NCBI GenBank assembly: GCA_031286245.1
Contig: JAITUO010000096.1
Location: forward strand, 1 to 6,722
Source of the DNA: Coriobacteriales bacterium
GTDB lineage: Bacteria > Actinomycetota > Coriobacteriia > Coriobacteriales > UBA8131
DNA length: 6,722 bases
Reading direction: 5' to 3'
Notes under the pieces: generated by a model
Seen by the model: only the letters and a program-made list of their open reading frames with translations
Databases searched by the model: none
What the model was told of the DNA's origin: nothing
Part shown: in pieces, positions 1 to 5,574 of the stretch
Numbering within the stretch: the stretch's first letter is position 1
Layout of the letters: each line of letters opens with the position of its first letter
Program-made: the position numbers and the translations under genes

Positions 1-956
1 AAGGTTGTGGCTCCGATGGCATGCAGCTCGCCACGCGACAAGGCTGGCTTCAGCATATTTCCGGCATCCAGAGAACCTTCTGAACCAGCTCCGGCACCCA
101 CTATCGTATGCAGTTCATCGATGAATAGAATCACACGTCCCTCGGAATGCTCGACTTCACGCAGCACCGCCTTGAAACGATCTTCAAACTCGCCGCGATA
201 CTTGGCACCTGCCAGCATGGCTGCCAGATCCAAAGCCACGATATCCCGGTCAGCCAGTGAGGAAGGTACGTCACCGGCAACAATCCGCTGGGCCAACCCT
301 TCGACGATAGCTGTTTTACCGGTTCCCGGTTCACCGATCAGGCAAGGATTGTTCTTGGTGCGTCGCGACAGTACCTGTATGGTGCGACGGATCTCTTCAG
401 CACGTCCAATCACCGGATCCAGCTTACCGGCACGAGCAGCTTCGGTGAGGTTACGCCCGTAGCGCTCCAAAGCCTCAAACTGGGTCTTGGCATCCTGCTC
501 AGTGACCCGGGTGTCGCCGCGCAGTTCGCTGTAGACCTGTTCCAGGCGGGCTGAGGTCACCCCACCCAACGACATTACCTTGCCGGCAACTCCTTTGTCG
601 TCGGCTAAAGCGATCAAGATATGCTCGGTAGTCGTGAAACTGTCGCCCAGACGAGTCGCGGCCTTCTCCGCAGCTTCAATGGCTGCAGCAAAGCGTGGTG
701 ACGGCACCGGCATACCTAAGACATTACCACTTGTTGCTTTGGGAGCCTTAGCCAACTCGTCATCCAGTGATGCCGCCAGAGCTGCCGGTGATGCTCCGAC
801 CCGTTCGATGATGCTGGTCAGGTTGCCTTCCCGGGAATCCAGCATTGCCTTCAGCAGATGCTCTGGTTCCAGCATTGTACTGCCGAGGTCGGCAGCTGTT
901 CCCAGGGCCTGCTGGAAAGCCTCCTGGGCAGATATCGAAAGCCTGTCTAAACGCAT
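1..956 (-). CDS. clpB: ClpB disaggregase, N-terminal 318 residues (partial, runs off the window)
   Basis: ClpB is a cytoplasmic hexameric AAA+ ATPase that threads aggregated protein through its pore and hands it to DnaK/DnaJ/GrpE. My minus-strand translation starts MRLDRLSISAQEAF, a typical ClpB start, followed by the Clp N-domain (about residues 1-145) and NBD1. Visible in NBD1 are Walker A GEPGTGKT (208-215), the pore-loop segment AKYRGEFED with Tyr253, and Walker B LFIDELHT with Asp280 and Glu281. Numbering runs two residues above E. coli ClpB. The frame is open to the window edge; the rest of NBD1, the coiled-coil M-domain that separates ClpB from ClpA/ClpC, and NBD2 lie outside. The ATG at 956 follows AGGAG with only four bases between. 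The gene is last of the visible operon, behind hspR, so HspR control through the dnaK promoter is likely. ClpC is less likely, given the N-terminal sequence and neighbours. Confidence 0.95.
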   Translation of the reverse strand, partial: MRLDRLSISAQEAFQQALGTAADLGSTMLEPEHLLKAMLDSREGNLTSIIERVGASPAALAASLDDELAKAPKATSGNVLGMPVPSPRFAAAIEAAEKAATRLGDSFTTTEHILIALADDKGVAGKVMSLGGVTSARLEQVYSELRGDTRVTEQDAKTQFEALERYGRNLTEAARAGKLDPVIGRAEEIRRTIQVLSRRTKNNPCLIGEPGTGKTAIVEGLAQRIVAGDVPSSLADRDIVALDLAAMLAGAKYRGEFEDRFKAVLREVEHSEGRVILFIDELHTIVGAGAGSEGSLDAGNMLKPALSRGELHAIGATT

Positions 957-1020
957 GGTTCTCCTATTCGCTGTCCGTTGTCGGGCTGTCTAAACGCATG
1001 GTTCTCCTATTCGCTGTCCG
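943..1020 (-). repeat. 35-bp direct repeat, 43-bp period, duplicating the hspR/clpB junction
   Basis: Positions 943-977 and 986-1020 are identical over 35 bp, separated by 8 bp (978-985). Read on the minus strand, each copy contains the last codons of hspR (GAC AGC GAA TAG), the AGGAG ribosome binding site, and the first codons of clpB (ATG CGT TTA GAC AG). The unit therefore starts in one gene and ends in the next. The upstream copy supplies the real hspR stop (1007-1009) and the downstream copy supplies the real clpB start (956). The 8-bp spacer matches neither outer flank well. GACAG occurs at both ends of the unit and could have served as microhomology for slippage (inference). Confidence 0.95.
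964..999 (-). CDS. Possible 11-codon leader ORF between hspR and clpB
   Basis: The upstream copy of the duplicated junction holds its own AGGAG and ATG (999), identical to those of clpB. The 43-bp period is not a multiple of three, so this ATG is out of frame with clpB and reads MRLDSPTTDSE then TAG (964-966). The peptide begins like ClpB (MRLD) and ends like HspR (DSE). Its TAG touches the ribosome binding site of clpB, eight bases before the clpB ATG; the hspR stop lies at the same distance before the mini-ORF ATG. Ribosomes could terminate and restart twice in succession. Translation is plausible from the signals but unproven, and the peptide itself probably has no function. Confidence 0.4.
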   Translation of the reverse strand: MRLDSPTTDSE

Positions 1021-1390
1021 CAACGCGGATTGCCTGCGGAGTGATCTTGGCTAAAGCAGTAATCCTGGAGCGGATCTCATATTCATGCACCAGCTTCTCT
1101 AACTTGTTGAGCTGGCGACGCAGACGCTCATTGTCCTCATCCTGCTCATCGACTCGCCGTTGCAGATCGATGATCCGCAGCACTCCAGCCAGGTTGATAC
1201 CTTCACTCGTCAGCTGTCCGACCAACTCCAGACGATCGATATCAGACTGAGAGTACAGCCGGGTATTACCAGACGAGCGTTGTGGAGTAACCAGGCCTTT
1301 GGTTTCATAGATGCGCAAGGTCTGAGGATGCAGGCCAGAAAGCTCGGCGGCCACACTGATCATAAACAGCGGTCGGTTGCGATCATTCAT
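1007..1390 (-). CDS. hspR: HspR, MerR-family heat-shock repressor
   Basis: HspR represses chaperone operons by binding an inverted repeat called HAIR, with DnaK as co-repressor in studied actinobacteria. The 127-residue protein has the MerR-type winged helix at its N-terminus: ISVAAELSGLHPQTLRIYE (11-29), near-diagnostic for HspR, then the wing segment RSSGNTRLYSQSDIDRL. Residues about 74-105 are charged and heptad-like (LQRRVDEQDEDNERLRRQL), a likely dimerisation coiled coil. No effector-binding domain follows, as usual for HspR. Its ATG overlaps the dnaJ TGA as ATGA (1387-1390) with only a weak Shine-Dalgarno, so translation is probably coupled to dnaJ. Being inside the operon it presumably controls, it should be autoregulated. 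The C-terminal codons form one end of the duplicated unit shared with the clpB start. Confidence 0.93.
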   Translation of the reverse strand: MNDRNRPLFMISVAAELSGLHPQTLRIYETKGLVTPQRSSGNTRLYSQSDIDRLELVGQLTSEGINLAGVLRIIDLQRRVDEQDEDNERLRRQLNKLEKLVHEYEIRSRITALAKITPQAIRVADSE

Positions 1391-2466
1391 CGTAGATGCT
1401 CACTTTCTGAGGTGTCGTTTTCATGTGGATAAGCCCCTGGTCTTGTTTTATCGGCTACCTGCGTCTCATCGATAATGTTTTTTGCTGTAGTGTTGGCGTT
1501 GGTTGCGGCGCTCGTTGCAGCCGCTATTTCGGGACGGATGTCTGCCGCCAGGTCACCACTAGCTTTGGCAAATGCCTCTAAAGCCATTATCTGTTCTGGA
1601 TTCAATTGGCTGGGCAGAGTCAGCAAGACCTCGACCTTCAAGTCGCCAAAGCCTTCACCTTTGACTCGTGGTGCTCCCTTGCCGCGCACCAGCAATACTT
1701 TGCCACTGACAGTACCGGCAGGTATTCGCAACCTTACCATTGACCCATCTGGTGTTGGCACGACGACCTGTGCACCTAAAGCTGCCTCGCTGATTGAAAC
1801 CGGTAGAGTCATCAAAACATCAGCGCCTTTACGCCGATATAATGAGTGCTTTTTTATACGAGTGACAATCACCAGATCACCTGGTTCACCTCCGTCATTG
1901 CCAGGATAACCTTTACCCTTAAAGCGCAATTTGCCACCATCAACAGCACCGGCGGGGATTTTGACATCGATGACCTGTTCCTTTCCATCACCGGATCGGA
2001 TGGTCACACGTTTTTCTCCACCATTGAAAGCCTCTGCAAAACTGATATCCAAACTGACTTGGGTATCACGGCCTTTGGCTGGTTGGCCAGGAAAATCCCA
2101 GTTTGTACCAAACACGCCTTCTCCTGAACGAATCCTGCCGAACATATCTCCCAGGTTGCCGAAATCGTTGATCACAGTCCGCCAATTGCCGGTATTCGGC
2201 CCATAAGCGCCTCCGGCTCCCGTTCGATAACCATGAGCTCCACCGCCAGAAAAGAAGGCACCGTAGCGCAGCATATCATCGTATTCGGCTCGTTTGTCCT
2301 TATCTGACAAGACGTCAAATGCATTGGATATTTCTTTGAAAACCGTCTCGTCGCCTCCGGCATCCGGATGGTGCTTACGCGCCAGTTTCTTGAATGCCCT
2401 TTTTATCTCATCGGTGGAGGCATCTTGCTTCACGCCGAGTAATTGGTAATAGGTCTGATCCGCCAT
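1387..2466 (-). CDS. Class B DnaJ co-chaperone (CbpA-like, no zinc finger)
   Basis: J-proteins deliver unfolded substrates to DnaK and stimulate its ATPase. This 359-residue protein has a J-domain (about 4-68) with the essential HPD at 33-35, then a Gly/Phe-rich linker (about 67-125, ending in GDMFGRIRSGEGVFG). Two C-terminal beta-domains follow (about 134-210 and 211-285), with VKIPAGAVDGGKLRFKGKG and its shorter echo LRIPAGTVSGKVLLVRGKG. The four CxxCxGxG zinc repeats of class A DnaJ are absent, and the protein contains no cysteine at all. Residues from about 305 form an Ala/Thr-rich, then acidic, low-complexity tail unrelated to the fold. The gene starts 27 bp after grpE and overlaps hspR by 4 bp. 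It is the only J-protein in the window and by position is the operon's DnaK partner; a separate zinc-containing DnaJ may exist elsewhere. It could be named dnaJ or cbpA. Confidence 0.93.
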   Translation of the reverse strand: MADQTYYQLLGVKQDASTDEIKRAFKKLARKHHPDAGGDETVFKEISNAFDVLSDKDKRAEYDDMLRYGAFFSGGGAHGYRTGAGGAYGPNTGNWRTVINDFGNLGDMFGRIRSGEGVFGTNWDFPGQPAKGRDTQVSLDISFAEAFNGGEKRVTIRSGDGKEQVIDVKIPAGAVDGGKLRFKGKGYPGNDGGEPGDLVIVTRIKKHSLYRRKGADVLMTLPVSISEAALGAQVVVPTPDGSMVRLRIPAGTVSGKVLLVRGKGAPRVKGEGFGDLKVEVLLTLPSQLNPEQIMALEAFAKASGDLAADIRPEIAAATSAATNANTTAKNIIDETQVADKTRPGAYPHENDTSESEHLR

Positions 2467-2477
2467 AAATGCCTCAC

Positions 2478-2485
2478 ACCTCCTT
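2478..2485 (-). promoter_or_regulatory. Strong Shine-Dalgarno of the dnaJ gene
   Basis: The minus strand reads AAGGAGGT here, a full match to the anti-Shine-Dalgarno core and the best in the operon. It sits in the 27-bp grpE-dnaJ gap, 11 bases before the ATG at 2466, somewhat longer than the usual 5-9. No other in-frame start lies nearby and the J-domain begins immediately after this ATG, so the start is secure. Confidence 0.75.
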
Positions 2486-2493
2486 AATTGTTT

Positions 2494-3321
2494 CTACTGG
2501 TGCCTGCCAGAAGCACCGGTCTGCTTATCAGCACCAGTCTGGTTATCAGCACCGGGTTGGCTATCAGCACCGGGTTGGCTATCGGTTTCAGGTTGGCCAT
2601 CGACTTTTAAATGGCTGACTGGAGTATCAGGAGAGCGTTGTGGGCCTCCGCTGGAGACTACCACCATGGCTGTACGCAGCACCTTCTCCCCTATTAAGTA
2701 ACCTTTCTGGTAAACCTGGGTGACTGTCTCATCGTCAATCGAACTGTCTTCTACCCGACCGATGGCATGATGCAGGTTGAGGTCGAAAGCCTGGCCGGTA
2801 GGATCGACTGCTTTTAATCCTTCGTAGGCTAAAATGCTGTTCAGTTTGGATAAAACTGCCTGCAGGCCCTCAGCTAAGGCTTCAACACTGGTGTTCTCAG
2901 TATGCTCGACAGCTCTTTCCAAATCATCGATCACCGGTAGTAACTTCTCAACCAGGTGAGCGGCTGCTGTCTTGCGTTCAGTGTTTCGTTCTGCTGCTGT
3001 TCGCTTGCGATAGTTCTCCCATTCGGCTTGCAGTCGCACGTAACGGTCTTGCATGGCAGCCAACTCAGCCTGCGTTGCAGTCAACTGATCGACAGGTTCG
3101 ACTACTTGATCGTCAGATGCCTCGAGAGTCTGCTCATTATCAGCAGCACCAGGTTGTTCGTTGTTGACTACTCTTGCTGGCTCACCGCCATTTGCGTTAT
3201 CTCGATCCGCCGGATATCTGCCAGGGTCATTGACAGGTGCCCCAGAAAACTTCCCAGCTCCGGATGACCTGTCAAACCCTTTATAAAACTCAGACGGTTT
3301 TGGTCTTTTTGCTCTATCCAT
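2494..3321 (-). CDS. grpE: GrpE, nucleotide exchange factor of DnaK
   Basis: GrpE dimers open the DnaK nucleotide cleft to release ADP and so reset the chaperone cycle. The 275-residue product is long for the family (usually around 200). The conserved core spans about 80-225: a coiled-coil helix (QAELAAMQDRYVRLQAEWENYRKRTAAER), the helical dimer region (LVEKLLPVIDDLERAVEH), FDLNLHHAIGR, and the C-terminal beta-domain signature GYLIGEKVLRTAMVVV (207-222). Residues 1-79 are a hydrophilic, probably disordered extension. Residues 226-275 form a polar tail ending in hexapeptide repeats of the form D-x-Q-P/T-G-A. The sequence NEQPGAADNEQ near residue 54 resembles the same motif. The start at 3321 lies 39 bp after dnaK behind only a weak GGGAT, so translation may be coupled to dnaK. 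A shorter start would lose only the extension. Confidence 0.95.
   Translation of the reverse strand: MDRAKRPKPSEFYKGFDRSSGAGKFSGAPVNDPGRYPADRDNANGGEPARVVNNEQPGAADNEQTLEASDDQVVEPVDQLTATQAELAAMQDRYVRLQAEWENYRKRTAAERNTERKTAAAHLVEKLLPVIDDLERAVEHTENTSVEALAEGLQAVLSKLNSILAYEGLKAVDPTGQAFDLNLHHAIGRVEDSSIDDETVTQVYQKGYLIGEKVLRTAMVVVSSGGPQRSPDTPVSHLKVDGQPETDSQPGADSQPGADNQTGADKQTGASGRHQ
2512..2601 (-). repeat. Five 18-bp tandem units inside the 3' end of grpE
   Basis: Five consecutive 18-bp units occupy 2512-2529, 2530-2547, 2548-2565, 2566-2583 and 2584-2601. The units at 2548-2565 and 2566-2583 are identical, their neighbours at 2512-2547 differ at a few bases, and the one at 2584-2601 is the most diverged. 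The unit length is a multiple of three, so each encodes one hexapeptide: DGQPET, DSQPGA, DSQPGA, DNQTGA, DKQTGA. The array lies after the folded GrpE core and just before the stop. Two identical units suggest recent slippage or unequal exchange, so copy number may vary between strains (inference). Confidence 0.93.
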
Positions 3322-3360
3322 GGATATACCATCCCATTTAATTATCGAAATAGATCGAGG

Positions 3361-5271
3361 TTACTCGTCATCACTGTCAACGACTTCGTATTCGGCATCG
3401 ATCACATCTGAGCCATTGTCTGAAGAGTCAGCATTGACTTCCTCAGCACTGCTCTCATTAGAGGCGGATTGAGTGTCAGCATAAACGATCTCAGCTAGTT
3501 TATAACTGGCTTGCTGCAAAGCCTCAGTCTTAGCTTTGATGGCTTCAACATCCTGGCCTTCGAGAGCTTGCTTGAGTTCCTCAATTGCCTGACTGACAGC
3601 AGACTTGGTATCCTCAGGTACTTTGTCACCAAGCTCAGTCAAGGTCTTCTCGGTAGCATAAGACATGCTGTCAGCATTGTTCCGAATCTCGACCTCGGCT
3701 TTACGCTGAGCATCCTCTTCGGCATGGGACTCAGCATCCTTGACCATCCGATCGACTTCATCGTCCGATAAAGCAGTTGAGCCAGAGATAGTGATCTTCT
3801 GCTCGCGTCCAGTGCCTTTGTCTTTTGCCGAAACATTGACGATACCATTGGCATCAATATCGAAAGTCACCTCGATCTGCGGGATGCCGCGTGGAGCTGG
3901 CGGGATATCGGTCAAATGGAATTTGCCGAGTGTCTTATTACCAGCAGCCATCTCCCGCTCACCTTGGAGGACATGGATCTCCACTGAGGTCTGTCCGTCC
4001 GAGGCTGTGGAGTAAAGCTCGGTTTTGCGGGTGGGGATCGTCGTGTTACGCTCGATCATACGCGTCATCACGCCACCCATAGTCTCGACTCCCAGCGACA
4101 GTGGAGTGACATCGAGCAGCAAAATGCCTTCGACATCGCCAGCTAATACACCACCTTGAATAGAGGCGCCGAGTGCCACGACTTCATCTGGATTAACACT
4201 CATATTAGGCTCTTTGCCAGTTATCTTTTTCACTAGTTCCTGAACAGCTGGCATCCGGGTTGAACCTCCAACCAGCAGTACTTCAGCGACTTCGCCGACT
4301 TTCAAGCCAGCATCCCGCAGAGCGGTCTCGACCGGTTTCCGGCAACGCTGTAGCAGGTCATCGGTAATACGCTCAAACTCTGCGCGGGTCAGTGAGTAGT
4401 CCAAATGCTTGGGGCCATTGGCGTCTGCAGAAATAAACGGCAAGTTGATATTAGTCTGTTGTGTGGAGGAGAGCTCCATCTTGGCCTTCTCCGCAGCCTC
4501 CTTCAAACGCTGCAAAGCCATCTTGTCAGCTCTCAGATCGATACCGTTGTCAGCGCTGAACTTATCAGCCAGCCAATTAATGATCCGTTGATCCCAATCG
4601 TCGCCGCCTAAGTGGTTATCGCCAGAGGTCGAAAGCACTTCGAATACGCCTTCGGAAATCTCCAGTACGGACACATCAAAAGTGCCACCACCCAGGTCAA
4701 AGACCAAAATTTTCTCATCACTGTTGACTTTATCCAAACCATATGCCAAAGCAGCAGCCGTCGGCTCGTTAATAATACGCTCAACTTCCAGTCCGGCAAT
4801 CCGACCGGCATCCTTGGTTGCCTGGCGTTGCGAGTCGTTGAAATAAGCCGGTACGGTGACGATCGCCTTGGAGATGGTTGTGCCGGTGTACTTCTCTGCA
4901 TCAGTCTTCAGTTTCTGTAAGACCATTGCCGATATCTCTTCCGGAGTAAAGTCCTTGCCATCGATGTCCACCATTACACGGCCGTCTTTACCAGCATGTA
5001 CGTTATACGAAATCGTGTCGCGTTCACTGGCGGTTTCTTTATATTCCCGCCCGATGAATCGTTTGATCGATGACACAGTGTTCTCAGGATTGGTGACTGC
5101 CTGGTTCTTGGCAGCCTTACCTACCACTCGTTCGCCATCTTTGCGAAAACCAACGACACTTGGTGTCGTCCGATCGCCTTCAGCGTTGACGATGATAGTC
5201 GGTTCGCCACCTTCCATGATAGCCATTGCGGAGTTTGTGGTTCCCAGGTCAATACCTAGAATCTTTGCCAT
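3361..5271 (-). CDS. dnaK: DnaK, Hsp70 chaperone
   Basis: DnaK binds exposed hydrophobic segments in an ATP-driven cycle with the J-protein and GrpE encoded downstream. The complete 636-residue protein opens with the phosphate-1 loop GIDLGTTNS (6-14). Catalytic Lys70 lies in SIKRFIGR, Glu169 in INEPTAAALAYG, and phosphate-2 in DLGGGTFDV with Thr197 and Asp199. GDNHLGGDDWDQR (217-229) is actinobacteria-like. The interdomain linker is LLLDVTPLSLGVE (about 384-396), followed by the substrate-binding beta-domain and helical lid. The acidic tail ends in DVIDAEYEVVDSDDE, matching the usual GrpE/J-sensitive DnaK terminus. Residues about 79-100 are an insertion relative to Bacillus and Mycobacterium DnaK as I remember them. 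The ATG at 5271 has GAAAGGG (5282-5288) upstream. It is the first gene of the operon, and in studied systems DnaK also acts as HspR co-repressor. Confidence 0.98.
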   Translation of the reverse strand: MAKILGIDLGTTNSAMAIMEGGEPTIIVNAEGDRTTPSVVGFRKDGERVVGKAAKNQAVTNPENTVSSIKRFIGREYKETASERDTISYNVHAGKDGRVMVDIDGKDFTPEEISAMVLQKLKTDAEKYTGTTISKAIVTVPAYFNDSQRQATKDAGRIAGLEVERIINEPTAAALAYGLDKVNSDEKILVFDLGGGTFDVSVLEISEGVFEVLSTSGDNHLGGDDWDQRIINWLADKFSADNGIDLRADKMALQRLKEAAEKAKMELSSTQQTNINLPFISADANGPKHLDYSLTRAEFERITDDLLQRCRKPVETALRDAGLKVGEVAEVLLVGGSTRMPAVQELVKKITGKEPNMSVNPDEVVALGASIQGGVLAGDVEGILLLDVTPLSLGVETMGGVMTRMIERNTTIPTRKTELYSTASDGQTSVEIHVLQGEREMAAGNKTLGKFHLTDIPPAPRGIPQIEVTFDIDANGIVNVSAKDKGTGREQKITISGSTALSDDEVDRMVKDAESHAEEDAQRKAEVEIRNNADSMSYATEKTLTELGDKVPEDTKSAVSQAIEELKQALEGQDVEAIKAKTEALQQASYKLAEIVYADTQSASNESSAEEVNADSSDNGSDVIDAEYEVVDSDDE

Positions 5272-5300
5272 AAAGAATCATCCCTTTCTGTGGAGTGGGT

Positions 5301-5326
5301 TAATGCACATGATCTTAGTGCAATTA
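5301..5326 (-). promoter_or_regulatory. Bulged inverted repeat in the dnaK leader
   Basis: TAATGCAC (5301-5308) and GTGCAATTA (5318-5326) can pair as an 8-bp stem with one bulged base and a 9-base loop. By the predicted start site it falls in the 5' untranslated leader of dnaK, about 10-35 bases into the RNA. It is not CIRCE: the arms lack the TTAGCACTC half and the spacing is wrong. There is no U-run, so it is not a terminator. It could be a leader hairpin or part of a protein-binding site, or chance in AT-rich DNA. Confidence 0.3.
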
Positions 5327-5330
5327 TCAA
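5313..5330. promoter_or_regulatory. Operator-like element 2 (downstream copy)
   Basis: The plus strand reads TCTTAGTG, 4 bases, TATCAA. It repeats element 1 at 5351-5371 (TCTAAGTG, 6 bases, TATCAA) with one mismatch in the arms and a spacer two bases shorter. It lies just downstream of the predicted dnaK transcription start, a usual place for a second repressor site. HspR is the obvious candidate ligand, but the match to the HAIR consensus is poorer than for element 1. Confidence 0.35.
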
Positions 5331-5341
5331 TGCGTTGGCTA

Positions 5342-5370
5342 ATAATAAAATCTAAGTGGCTATATATCAA
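5342..5370 (-). promoter_or_regulatory. Predicted SigA-type promoter of the dnaK operon
   Basis: On the minus strand TTGATA (5370-5365) and TATTAT (5347-5342) are separated by exactly 17 bp, giving 5/6 in the -10 hexamer and 4/6 in the -35. This predicts a start near 5335 and a leader of about 65 bases before the dnaK ATG. No equally good promoter is seen elsewhere in the gap. The operator-like sequence 5351-5371 covers the -35 hexamer and most of the spacer, so a bound repressor would block RNA polymerase. Confidence 0.7.
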
Positions 5371-5371
5371 G
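5351..5371. promoter_or_regulatory. HAIR-like candidate HspR operator over the dnaK -35 region
   Basis: The minus strand reads CTTGATA, 7 bases, ACTTAGA. The published HspR operator HAIR is CTTGAGT-N7-ACTCAAG. By my count 9 of 14 arm bases match and the 7-base spacing is exact, with CTTGA intact on one side and ACT on the other. The element overlaps the -35 hexamer and spacer of the predicted promoter, and hspR lies in the operon it would control. The match is degenerate, so this is a candidate. Its near-copy at 5313-5330 adds some support. Confidence 0.45.
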
Positions 5372-5561
5372 TTTTGTTATTGGACTGTTGCCATATTGCT
5401 AATACTCTGCCAATTTCCGATGCCATGTTTTTATCTGGTTCAAGCAAGCTTCTGATTATCACTGTTTTCGCTTTAGATTGCACACCATCCTCACGATACC
5501 TTTCCATGCCAATATACAATCAAGCTATCCGATACAATATGCTGTCGATAAACAAGGCAAT

Positions 5562-5567
5562 GAGAGG
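5562..5567 (+). promoter_or_regulatory. Shine-Dalgarno that fixes the glycosyltransferase start
   Basis: GAGAGG lies seven bases before the ATG at 5575. Three in-frame ATGs occur close together (5560, 5569, 5575); only the third has a well-placed ribosome binding site. It also puts the conserved first beta-strand MKALVLSVTAGGGH directly at the N-terminus, as in related enzymes. Confidence 0.75.
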
Positions 5568-5574
5568 CATGATA

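Larger units (their letters stand above)
5272..5574. other. Divergent intergenic region between dnaK and the glycosyltransferase gene
   Basis: About 303 bp separate the two start codons. The dnaK-proximal 100 bp holds the promoter, the two operator-like elements and the leader inverted repeat listed separately. The other 200 bp is AT-rich and shows no gene, tRNA or terminator. For the plus-strand gene, ATACAAT occurs at 5514-5520 and again at 5532-5538, each containing a TACAAT that would pass as a -10 box. Neither has a recognisable -35 hexamer 16-18 bp upstream, so I cannot place that promoter with confidence. The in-frame extension of the glycosyltransferase back to 5356 crosses the dnaK promoter and looks non-coding. 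Confidence 0.6.

Noticed and set aside
7..993. Plus-strand open frames of 151 and 137 codons opposite clpB
   Set aside because: They are composition shadows of the clpB frame, whose minus-strand translation shows clear ClpB motifs throughout.
943..1020. Frameshift or split in clpB caused by the upstream ATG
   Set aside because: The downstream ATG at 956 gives a standard full ClpB N-terminus in one frame; the upstream copy only adds a short out-of-frame ORF.
2512..2601. CRISPR-like array
   Set aside because: The units are contiguous 18-bp repeats without spacers and are in frame within grpE.
5301..5330. CIRCE element (HrcA operator) upstream of dnaK
   Set aside because: The inverted repeat lacks the TTAGCACTC/GAGTGCTAA arms and the 9-base spacing falls between the wrong bases; the operon encodes HspR, not HrcA.
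5430..5450. GGTTCAAGC-like tRNA T-arm
   Set aside because: No acceptor stem, D-arm or anticodon arm can be assembled around it.
4856..5455. 199-codon open frame on the plus strand antisense to the dnaK 5' end
   Set aside because: It mirrors dnaK codons and crosses the dnaK promoter, has no recognisable domain, and long antisense frames opposite dnaK are a known coding-bias effect.
5356..5574. N-terminal extension of the glycosyltransferase to the ATG at 5356
   Set aside because: The added 73 residues resemble no family member, overlap the dnaK -35/operator region, and lack a ribosome binding site, whereas the ATG at 5575 has GAGAGG seven bases upstream.
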